Part shown: positions 7,050 to 13,403 of the stretch, in pieces
Layout of the letters: each line of letters opens with the position of its first letter
How positions within the stretch are numbered: the first letter of the stretch is position 1
Source of the DNA: a virus
DNA: 34,790 bases
Strand: one strand, 5' to 3'
Virus record (IMG/VR): IMGVR_UViG_3300048592_001035
Location: 1-34,790 of that record
Made by a program: the position numbers and the translations under genes
Notes under the pieces: generated by a model
Seen by the model: only the letters and a program-made list of their open reading frames with translations
Database searches by the model: none
Told to the model about the DNA's origin: nothing

Positions 7050-7699
7050 TCATCGACGCGGCCCGCGAGTTTGTCGCGCAATACGGCCTCATCACCGGCC
7101 TGCTCGCCATCTCGCTGCTGGTGTTCCTCGCCATGCGCGAGCGCAAGAGCCGCTCCGCCGCCGCCGCCGAGAAGGCCGAGGCGGAAGCGGCGGCGGCGCA
7201 TACGGCGCAGCAGAACCTCATCACGAAACAATTCGAGTCGCTGTTTGCCGACAACCGCGCCCTGCAGAAGCGCTGCGACGCGCTCGAAGCCGCGCAGTCG
7301 GCGCTCGAAGCCAAGCTCGCCGAGGCCAAACATCACGCCGCCGAGCTGGAGAAAGACCTCAAGGAGTCGCAGCAGCGCGCCCGGGCGCTCGAAGCGGATG
7401 TGAAGGCGCTCAACGAGAAGGTGGCGCAGCTCGAAACCGAGAAGGTGCTGCGCGACGACGAGCTCAAACGCGAGCGCACCCAGAGCGAAATTCAGGCGCG
7501 CGAGCTGAAGACCGCCAAAGAGAAGATCGCCGAACTCATCGCCCGCGTCTCGCATCTGGAGGGCCAGAACGAGGCGCTCCGCCTCCTGCTCGAAAAGCTC
7601 AAGGTGGTCGAGGTCATCCCGGAGGACGAGCCGGCCAAACTGCCCGGCACGAAGCCGCTGCCCCCGCCGCCGGACCATGCAGAGGAGAGCGCACCGTAA
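7040..7699 (+). CDS. Membrane-anchored coiled-coil protein (spanin-like shape)
   Basis: The product is 219 aa. An N-terminal transmembrane helix (about 13-32, YGLITGLLAISLLVFLAM) is followed by a long, nearly continuous coiled coil (about 35-195, many E/K/L/A heptads) and a Pro-rich tail (PLPPPP). This is the topology of Rz-type inner spanins, which are, however, shorter and belong to diderm hosts, and no outer-membrane lipoprotein partner is visible. A structural tether or lysis accessory is equally possible. It overlaps the upstream gene by ten bases; its stop TAA joins the next ATG (TAATG). Confidence 0.75.
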   Translation: MEVIIDAAREFVAQYGLITGLLAISLLVFLAMRERKSRSAAAAEKAEAEAAAAHTAQQNLITKQFESLFADNRALQKRCDALEAAQSALEAKLAEAKHHAAELEKDLKESQQRARALEADVKALNEKVAQLETEKVLRDDELKRERTQSEIQARELKTAKEKIAELIARVSHLEGQNEALRLLLEKLKVVEVIPEDEPAKLPGTKPLPPPPDHAEESAP

Positions 7700-7935
7700 T
7701 GTGCAGCCACGGAACAACCACCGATTGTCTCGTGCCAATGCCCGCCGAACTCAGCTACACAGGCAAATTTCGTTGGGCAATCAAAGGCATTGATAGCTGT
7801 ATCGCGGACATCGTGAACGCGCTCAACGCTTCTGGTGTCTACACCGCGAACTGCTGCTGTGGGCATGGGGAGAGGCCGGGGGAAATTATCCTGCACGATG
7901 GGCGCACACTGACGATTACGGAGAGTGTGGCATGA
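7699..7935 (+). CDS. Cys/His-rich small phage protein
   Basis: The product is 78 aa with CSHGTT near the N-terminus, an IDSCIADIVNALN segment, CCCGHG at about 53-58 and a closing beta strand (IILHDGRTLTI). I recognise this arrangement as a small family common in phages and metagenomes with no assigned function. The Cys/His pattern suggests metal binding. TAATG and ATGA junctions couple it to both neighbours. Third-position base use is more A/T-rich than in the adjoining lysin gene. Confidence 0.75.
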   Translation: MCSHGTTTDCLVPMPAELSYTGKFRWAIKGIDSCIADIVNALNASGVYTANCCCGHGERPGEIILHDGRTLTITESVA

Positions 7936-8375
7936 GCGACGCATTCTTGCTGCCCCCCTGCCCCGGCTATCCCGTCTCCCAGCCCTACGGCGCGAACAAG
8001 CCGAAGTACCAGAAGCTTGGCTTGCCGATGGGCCACGAGGGCATCGACTTCGCGTGTCCGGTGGGCACGCCCATTCGCGCCGCCGCTGCCGGCCACGTCG
8101 TCACGCTTCAGCGTGACGAGCGCGCCGGCCATCCCTACGGCGTCTACCTGCGCCTCACCCACTGGCACGACGAGATGGCGTGGATCACCGTCTACGCCCA
8201 CCTCGATCGTATCGCCCTCGGCCTGCGCCTGTACTCGCCGGTCGAACGCGGCGAAATCATCGGCTGGAGCGGCGACAGCGGCCGCTCGACCGGCCCACAC
8301 CTGCATCTTTCAGTCCGGCGCGCCGGGCGCATTGTCGATCCGGCGCCGTTTCTGCTCGATGGAGGCGCGTCGTGA
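7932..8375 (+). CDS. M23/LytM-type peptidoglycan endopeptidase
   Basis: The product is 147 aa, a single peptidase domain. Zinc ligands are visible in GHEGIDFACPVGTPIRA (H35, D39) and in GPHLHLS (HxH near 122-124). WITVYAHLDRI supplies the conserved YAHL strand. The family cleaves peptide cross-links of peptidoglycan. No signal peptide is present, so release would need the holin, as for a classical endolysin. It overlaps its neighbours by ATGA and GTGA and forms a lysis cassette with the glycoside-hydrolase-like gene and holin candidate downstream. Confidence 0.9.
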   Translation: MSDAFLLPPCPGYPVSQPYGANKPKYQKLGLPMGHEGIDFACPVGTPIRAAAAGHVVTLQRDERAGHPYGVYLRLTHWHDEMAWITVYAHLDRIALGLRLYSPVERGEIIGWSGDSGRSTGPHLHLSVRRAGRIVDPAPFLLDGGAS

Positions 8376-9409
8376 TTTCGCTCAACGTGCTCGGTCACAC
8401 GCCGCTCGATGCAGACGGACTGCTGGCATGGGTGCGGGCCGCCCAACCGCCCTACACCCTCGTCATGGACGATGTGGCGCTGGCGCAGCGCGTCGCCGAT
8501 GCCGGCACAACCGTCATCTTCCGCCGCTACCGCCCCGACGATGCCGAACTGGCGTCCAAACTCGGCCCCACCGCGTTTCTCGACAGCGTGGCCGACGTCC
8601 CGGCGGGCTGGATTGTGCAAGCCGGGAACGAGCCCGGCGGAGACCAGGCGCAGCTCGTGCAGTGGACGGTGGCGCTCATGCATCTGGCGACCGCGCGCGG
8701 GCGCAGGCTGGCCATCGGCAGCTGGTCCGTCGGCAATCCCGACGATCTGGCCGTTGCCGCGGGCGCATACGACCCGCTGCTGAGGGCGCTGGCCGGATCC
8801 GGCCATGTGTTGTCGCTGCACGAGTATTTTCTTGACGACCCCGCCACCGAGCCGTGGCATATCGGGCGCTACAGGGCCTTCCTGCGCCGCGCCGAGGCCC
8901 TCGGCCTCGCGCGTCCGGTCATCGTCATCACCGAGCATGGCCGCGACCTCGGCGGCGGTCACGACGGCTGGCGCGTGATGGGCTGGAGCGAGGCCGATTA
9001 CGCGCGGCGGCTGGAAGCCGCCCAGCGCGCCTACAACGCCGACGGCATCACCGCCTGCGTGTTCTGCTACGGGCGCGGCTTCGATGACCGCTGGCAGACG
9101 TTCAATGTGGACGGCGCGGGCGAACTGCTCGCGCGCATGGCTGCCATGAACCGGCCGTACGAGTACCAGGAGGACGAAGACATGCTGCCCCCCGGCTGGG
9201 CCAAACTCACCATCACCAGCGGCGCGAGCGCGGTCAACGTGCGCGCGCTGCCCACGCTCTCCGGCGCGGTCATCGCGGCCGCGCGCACCGGCGATCTCGT
9301 CCGGCTTGACGGGACGGTCATCGTCGCCAACGGCCACCGCTGGCAACCCATCCGCCTGCACGACTGCACCCGCGCTTTTGTCAGTCTGAACGTCGTTCGC
9401 ATCGATTAG
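8372..9409 (+). CDS. Glycoside-hydrolase-like lysin with C-terminal SH3b domain
   Basis: The product is 345 aa. A TIM-barrel-like N-terminal part (about 1-260) has VQAGNEPGG with an acid/base-type Glu near 86 and VITEHGRD with a nucleophile-like Glu near 188, the spacing and motifs of clan GH-A hydrolases. Residues about 270-345 (SGASAVNVRALPTLSGAVI, HRWQPIRL) form a bacterial SH3 domain of the kind that binds cell-wall peptides. GTG 8372 is chosen: GGAGG lies six bases upstream and it forms GTGA with the peptidase stop. Likely a cell-wall glycan hydrolase working with the M23 peptidase; substrate not determinable. Confidence 0.8.
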   Translation: MISLNVLGHTPLDADGLLAWVRAAQPPYTLVMDDVALAQRVADAGTTVIFRRYRPDDAELASKLGPTAFLDSVADVPAGWIVQAGNEPGGDQAQLVQWTVALMHLATARGRRLAIGSWSVGNPDDLAVAAGAYDPLLRALAGSGHVLSLHEYFLDDPATEPWHIGRYRAFLRRAEALGLARPVIVITEHGRDLGGGHDGWRVMGWSEADYARRLEAAQRAYNADGITACVFCYGRGFDDRWQTFNVDGAGELLARMAAMNRPYEYQEDEDMLPPGWAKLTITSGASAVNVRALPTLSGAVIAAARTGDLVRLDGTVIVANGHRWQPIRLHDCTRAFVSLNVVRID

Positions 9410-9420
9410 CTGGAGGCATC

Positions 9421-9777
9421 ATGGAACAGGCACAGGTCGAAGCTGTTGAAGTGAAAGTCCGGATGATTCTGTCCCCGCTGGCGGCCCTGCTGCGCTCGCG
9501 CAAGTTCATGGTGGCGATTGTGTCGCTGCTGGTGGCGCTGCTGGTCACCGCCGTACCGCAGTTTGCGAGCGTGCAGACCGAACTCATCACGCTCATCACC
9601 GTCGTGGCGCTGGCCGTCATCGGGGGCACGGCGTGGGAAGACTCCGCGGCGCTCAAGGCCGTCGCGCAGGAGAACGCGGGCAAGAGCGCCGACGAGCTGG
9701 CCAAAGAGGTCGCGGTCATCCTGATCGACGAACTGGCGCGCCAGGGCAAATCCCCACCAGACAACCCCGCCGGGTAG
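9421..9777 (+). CDS. Holin candidate, two transmembrane helices
   Basis: The product is 118 aa with hydrophobic helices at about residues 28-50 and 54-70 separated by a short turn, a polar N-terminus and a charged helical C-terminus (DELAKEVAVILIDELARQ). Size, topology and position directly after two lysins fit a phage holin. Ribosome site ctggaggcatc precedes the ATG. A terminator follows at 9807. Confidence 0.7.
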   Translation: MEQAQVEAVEVKVRMILSPLAALLRSRKFMVAIVSLLVALLVTAVPQFASVQTELITLITVVALAVIGGTAWEDSAALKAVAQENAGKSADELAKEVAVILIDELARQGKSPPDNPAG

Positions 9778-9806
9778 CTCCCCCTCCTGCCCGGCGCGTT
9801 GTAAAC

Positions 9807-9832
9807 AGCCCCCTCCATCGAGGGAGCTTTTT
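9807..9832 (+). terminator. Rho-independent terminator of the lysis operon
   Basis: AGC plus CCCTC (9811-9815), loop catc, then GAGGG (9820-9824) and GCT, followed by a run of five T at 9828-9832. It ends rightward transcription 30 bases after the holin candidate, where leftward genes begin. Confidence 0.75.
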
Positions 9833-9836
9833 CGTC

Positions 9837-9992
9837 CTACGGGCCAATGGTGGGAACTAGCGTGCCAACCCCGTCCATCACACTCCTTCCTCCGTCCCCC
9901 GAAATTGTCTGGAAGAACAGGCCGATTAAATAGAATGCGACGACTGCGAGAGCTACAACAAACAAGCCTGCCAAAATCTTCCGTAGCGTCAT
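9837..9992 (-). CDS. Small membrane protein, 51 aa
   Basis: On the minus strand GGAGG lies eight bases before ATG 9992. The peptide starts MTLRKILAGLFVVALAVV, a basic start plus one transmembrane helix (about 6-29), and ends with a Gly-rich tail before TAG at 9837-9839. Excellent ribosome site and clean frame support it. It lies beyond the late-operon terminator hairpin, so it needs its own promoter or read-through. The short-tail topology could suit a second holin, pinholin or membrane exclusion peptide. Confidence 0.6.
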   Translation of the reverse strand: MTLRKILAGLFVVALAVVAFYLIGLFFQTISGDGGRSVMDGVGTLVPTIGP

Positions 9993-10062
9993 GTTTTCCG
10001 CCTCCTGTATCGAACATCTGTCTTACACACCAATGCGCCCATTTCCTCAAAATGTGAACGAA

Positions 10063-10085
10063 AGCCCCCGCCAAAAGCGGGGGCT
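10063..10085 (-). terminator. Hairpin at the end of the late operon
   Basis: AGCCCCCGC (10063-10071) pairs perfectly with GCGGGGGCT (10077-10085), with a caaaa loop. On the minus strand a short T-rich stretch follows. It lies 59 bases after the last small late gene and most likely ends the structural transcript. Confidence 0.6.
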
Positions 10086-10143
10086 GTTCATTGTCGCACC
10101 ACAAAGTGACGAGCGGCCGGCTTCGAAGCCGCCCAACGCGGCC

Positions 10144-10251
10144 TTAACCCTCCGCGCGGATCGCCCCACCCACCGCCAGCGCCACCAACTCCGCGTCCTG
10201 CGCCTGCGCCGGCGTCCACAGCGCCACGTACACCGCTTCGCCATCCGTCAT
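10144..10251 (-). CDS. Small late protein, 35 aa
   Basis: ATG 10251 overlaps the stop of the 44-aa gene upstream (ATGA), and the frame ends in TAA at 10146-10144. The peptide is short, with WTPAQAQDAELVALAVGG. Last cistron of the structural operon before the terminator. The coupling pattern is identical to that of larger late genes; function unknown, perhaps tail-tip or chaperone related. Confidence 0.45.
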   Translation of the reverse strand: MTDGEAVYVALWTPAQAQDAELVALAVGGAIRAEG

Positions 10252-10382
10252 CTGCCAGTTGGCAGCCGGTCGCCGAATGCCCCCGTCAGCCCGCTGATCA
10301 GCGCCTCGACCTCCACGGTCTCGCGCACTACAACCCGGCGCCGCTCCACAAACGGCAGCTCAATCACGCGCTCGTCAGTCAT
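10248..10382 (-). CDS. Small late protein, 44 aa
   Basis: ATG 10382 follows the preceding tail gene's stop by one base. The product is charged, with two basic clusters (VERRRVVVRE), and ends in TGA at 10250-10248, overlapping the next ATG. No family recognised. Its place after the tail-tip paralogs suggests a virion or assembly role. Confidence 0.5.
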   Translation of the reverse strand: MTDERVIELPFVERRRVVVRETVEVEALISGLTGAFGDRLPTGR

Positions 10383-10383
10383 C

Positions 10384-10896
10384 TCAAATCTCCCACACCA
10401 GCAGCCGCGCGCTCAGCAGCTTGAAGTTCGCGCCCGCGTTGTTGAACGTCTGGTACTCCACCTGCACCGTGTTGGCCCCGTCCGCCAGCACGAGCGGCGT
10501 CACCATCGTCAGGCTCGTGCGCGTCAACATCGCCGTGATCGTCCCGCTCACCGGCCCGTGCTGTATCCACAAATGGCCCGTCTCGCTCACCTCCGGCACG
10601 CCGTTGACCACGAAGCGGAACTTGTTATCGACCCACTGGTCTTTCACGTCCGCGTTCAGGTTCACCGTGAACAGCGCCACCGCCGCCGGCCCCACGGCCG
10701 GCGTCACGCTCGCCGCCGTCGGGAAAAAGGCCGCCCACGCACCCAGCGTCGTGCCCATCGTCGTCGCCGTGCGCGTCACCTGCGCGCTGGCGCGCGCCGC
10801 CAGCGCGTTCAAATCGCGCACGATCTGGTTGTAGCGGTTGGTCGTGATCACCGCCCCTTCGGCCAGCTCGTAGGCCGCCCTGAATTGCATGCTCAT
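10384..10896 (-). CDS. Tail-tip protein paralog 3
   Basis: The product is 170 aa, third of three tandem paralogs. Shared pattern: an N-terminal NRYNQIVRDLNALAAR helix, a T-R-x(6)-G-x(4)-W segment, LFTVNLNAD, LWIQHG, a strand ending VQVEYQTF and the C-terminal LLSARLLVWEI. ATG 10896 lies in an ATGA overlap with the upstream copy, so the longer upstream frame extension is noncoding. Beta-rich proteins repeated at the end of a siphovirus tail operon are likely surface, baseplate or receptor-facing proteins; this is positional inference. Confidence 0.7.
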   Translation of the reverse strand: MSMQFRAAYELAEGAVITTNRYNQIVRDLNALAARASAQVTRTATTMGTTLGAWAAFFPTAASVTPAVGPAAVALFTVNLNADVKDQWVDNKFRFVVNGVPEVSETGHLWIQHGPVSGTITAMLTRTSLTMVTPLVLADGANTVQVEYQTFNNAGANFKLLSARLLVWEI

Positions 10897-11417
10897 ATTT
10901 CCATCCCCACCAGCTGCGCCCCCAGGATCGGCGCGGTGTTGGCGTCCGACGACAGCCCGCGGTACTGCGCGCGGATGTCGTTGGGCCCGTTCACCGGCAG
11001 CGTCACCAGCGTCGCCATCTGCATCGTCAGCGCGTGGTACAGCGACAGCGGGCTGCCCGTCATCGTCGCGTGCCGCGTGTCGATGTAGCCCACATAACCG
11101 ATGTCCGGCCCGCTGTCCGACTGCACACGAATGCGAAACTCCATGCGATGCCACATGTTGATGTTGGCCGCCTCGAAGTTCACCGTCAGCAGCAGCACCG
11201 CCTTCAGGCTCACCAGCGGGTCGAGCGTGAAGCTCGCCGGCGCTGAAAACAGGTCTTTCCAGCTCGTCCCCGCCGTCAGATTGCCCGCCCCGCGCGTGAG
11301 CGAACCCTGCGCCCTGAACGCCAGCGCATTTGCGTTGATGATCAGCCGGTTCCAGTCCGTCGGCGTCACCACGTAGTCCGCCGGCTTCTCCGTCTGCGCC
11401 ACGAACGCAATCGTCAT
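10893..11417 (-). CDS. Tail-tip protein paralog 2
   Basis: The product is 174 aa, second of the tandem set. It keeps the pattern TDWNRLIINANALAFR, SLTRGAGNLTAGTSWKDLF, LLLTVNFEAANINMWHR, a middle beta region and the C-terminal QLVGMEI. Of the three it has the longest central insert (VQSDSGPDIGYVGYID). Overlaps its downstream paralog by ATGA. Probably assembles with the other two in the tail tip. Confidence 0.72.
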   Translation of the reverse strand: MTIAFVAQTEKPADYVVTPTDWNRLIINANALAFRAQGSLTRGAGNLTAGTSWKDLFSAPASFTLDPLVSLKAVLLLTVNFEAANINMWHRMEFRIRVQSDSGPDIGYVGYIDTRHATMTGSPLSLYHALTMQMATLVTLPVNGPNDIRAQYRGLSSDANTAPILGAQLVGMEI

Positions 11418-11418
11418 G

Positions 11419-11934
11419 TCACAGCTCCTTCACCAGCAGCCGCGCGTTGTGCGTCTTGAACTGGTGCGCCGGGTCGGTGCTCGTCTTGTACTGCCCCTGC
11501 AGGTAGTTCACCCCGTCCACCGTCGGCAGCGTCAAAATCGCCAGCACCACCGCGCTCGCCGAGTGCGTCACCGTCCCGCCCACGTTGCCGTGGGCCGCGC
11601 TCCATCTCACCTGCAGGTCCGTCAGCACGTCCGCGTTCAGCTTGAGCGTGAAATAGGTCTCACTCCAGAAGTGCATGCTGTCGCTGTTGATATTCACCGT
11701 CAGGATGGCCAGCACCCGCGCGCTCACGCGCGGGATGAGCGCGATGTTCTGCGGGTCGGTGAACAGGCTCGTCCACAACCCGTTGCTGGAACCATACGTC
11801 GTCGCGCCGCGCGTGAGCGTCTCGATCTGCCGGCCCGCGCCCAGCGCATTCACGTTGCGCACCATCTGGTTCCACTCGGCCTCGGTCACCACGTGCGCCG
11901 CGCCAATCGTCGTCATCGCCTGGAAATCGACCAT
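11419..11934 (-). CDS. Tail-tip protein paralog 1
   Basis: The product is 171 aa, first of the tandem set, starting at ATG 11934 just after the hub gene stop. It shows TEAEWNQMVRNVNALGAG, TLTRGATTYGSSNGLWTSLF, AILTVNINSDSMHFW and the C-terminal HNARLLVKEL. The order helix, TRGA, W-x-LF, LTVN, H-x-W, LLV-x-E is conserved across all three copies while loops differ, consistent with duplication followed by surface divergence. Confidence 0.72.
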   Translation of the reverse strand: MVDFQAMTTIGAAHVVTEAEWNQMVRNVNALGAGRQIETLTRGATTYGSSNGLWTSLFTDPQNIALIPRVSARVLAILTVNINSDSMHFWSETYFTLKLNADVLTDLQVRWSAAHGNVGGTVTHSASAVVLAILTLPTVDGVNYLQGQYKTSTDPAHQFKTHNARLLVKEL

Positions 11935-11936
11935 GC

Positions 11937-13403
11937 CTACGCCGCCTCCACCGGTTCGAGGTACAGCGTCACATCGATCAGCCGGTGGCCCTCGCTCGCC
12001 GACCAGTCGCAGCCGATGACCAGATAACCCCCGTCGTGCGCCAGCCGCGCGCTCGTGATGCGCACCCGTGTCCCGAACGGGATCGTCATCCACGCAATCG
12101 CGTCCGCCGTCGTGCGCGCGCGCAGCTCGATGCGCTCGATACGGTTCTCGCTCACGCTCGCCGCCGCCAGCTCGCGCGCCGCCCGCGCATTCGCCGTCGC
12201 CTGGTCATCGATCAGCGCGCAGTCCAGCGTGCGCGAGCGCAATCCGTAGCGGCTGATGTCGTACTCCGCCCGCTTGCGCGCCTCCACCTGGTCATTGGAC
12301 AAGAGCGCCGTGCCCGCGATTGCGATGTTGGTCAGGTCGATGGCGTAGGCCGCATAGTTGCGCACGCGCAGCGTGCCGCCCGTCGCCTTCACCTCGCCCA
12401 CCCACTCCCAGAACAGCCCGCCGTCGCTCGCGCTCAGCGTCACCGCCACCTGCTCGGCCGCCACCACCCGATCCGCCTCGCCATGCTTGAAGCGCACCGC
12501 CCAGTCGCGCTGCTCGTTCACGCCGAAGTTCACCGGGCTGGCGGGGTCGAGCGTCCACAACGTCACCCCCGCCTCCCAGCGCTTCGGATACCAGGTCAGC
12601 CGCACATCGTTGGCGTACTGCGCCCCGTTCTGGCCGCTCGCGCTCACGATCTCGGCGTCGGTGAACGTCCGCGCCGGCGCGCCGGCGCGCGCGGCGTCCA
12701 GCCACCCCTGCGCGTACACCTCCAGCACATTATCGCGGCCCCATACCGCCCTGCCCGCCTCGGCCTTCATCAGCTCGGCCAGCGCGCCCAGCACATCCAG
12801 ATCGCCGCCGCCCGCCACGCCGTAGCCGCCCGCCGCCACCAGCGGCTTCCAGCCCGTGCCGGTGAAACGCGCATACGCGTTCACCGGCAGCCCGCCGCCC
12901 GTCGCCGCGCCCGAGCCGTACAGCTTCGTGTTCACGCCCAGCGCCGCATAGCCCAGCATCCAGTACCCGCCGGCGCTCGCCAGCGGCACCTCCGCCAGCA
13001 GCGCCTCGACCGCCGCCTTCGTCGTCGTGTTCTTCAGCAGCGCCGATTCCGTCGGCACGAACAGGTCGCCGCGCATCGTCGACAGGCTGATTGACACGTA
13101 GGGTTGCTCGGCCGCATAGTACGCCGCGATCTCCTCGATGCGCCCGGTGAACAGCAGCTCGTGCGTGCCACTCACCCGCACCTTCGCCCACACGCCCGCG
13201 CGCAGGCCCGCCGGCGCGGTGTACGCGCCGTCGCCGTTGACCACCTCCACCGTCGTGCGCGCATTGTCCGCCACGTACGTGCCCACACCCTTGAAGCCGA
13301 ACTGCCCGGCGATGCGCTGAATGCGCCCGGCAGGGATGACCGTCTCGTACACCCCGTCGACATCCGCGTCCAGAATGACTTCGACCGGCACATACGCGGC
13401 CAT
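11937..13403 (-). CDS. Tail hub / tail-associated protein
   Basis: The product is 488 aa. Residues about 5-95 (ILDADVDGVYETVIPAGRIQRIAGQFGFKG; VRVSGTHELLFTGRIEEI) are typical of the first beta domain of tail hub or Tal-like proteins that cap the tube after the tape measure. The C-terminal part (RTTADAIAWMTIPFGTRVRITSARLAHDGGYLVIGCDW) resembles the closing beta domain of such proteins. It starts at ATG 13403, which shares a base with the tape measure stop (TGATG); the in-frame extension upstream is the shadow of the tape measure gene. No peptidase motif is evident. Confidence 0.72.
   Translation of the reverse strand: MAAYVPVEVILDADVDGVYETVIPAGRIQRIAGQFGFKGVGTYVADNARTTVEVVNGDGAYTAPAGLRAGVWAKVRVSGTHELLFTGRIEEIAAYYAAEQPYVSISLSTMRGDLFVPTESALLKNTTTKAAVEALLAEVPLASAGGYWMLGYAALGVNTKLYGSGAATGGGLPVNAYARFTGTGWKPLVAAGGYGVAGGGDLDVLGALAELMKAEAGRAVWGRDNVLEVYAQGWLDAARAGAPARTFTDAEIVSASGQNGAQYANDVRLTWYPKRWEAGVTLWTLDPASPVNFGVNEQRDWAVRFKHGEADRVVAAEQVAVTLSASDGGLFWEWVGEVKATGGTLRVRNYAAYAIDLTNIAIAGTALLSNDQVEARKRAEYDISRYGLRSRTLDCALIDDQATANARAARELAAASVSENRIERIELRARTTADAIAWMTIPFGTRVRITSARLAHDGGYLVIGCDWSASEGHRLIDVTLYLEPVEAA

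Noticed and set aside
7040-7699. Firm assignment as an Rz spanin
   Set aside because: Topology fits, but there is no outer-membrane partner and the host envelope is unknown, so only the shape is described.
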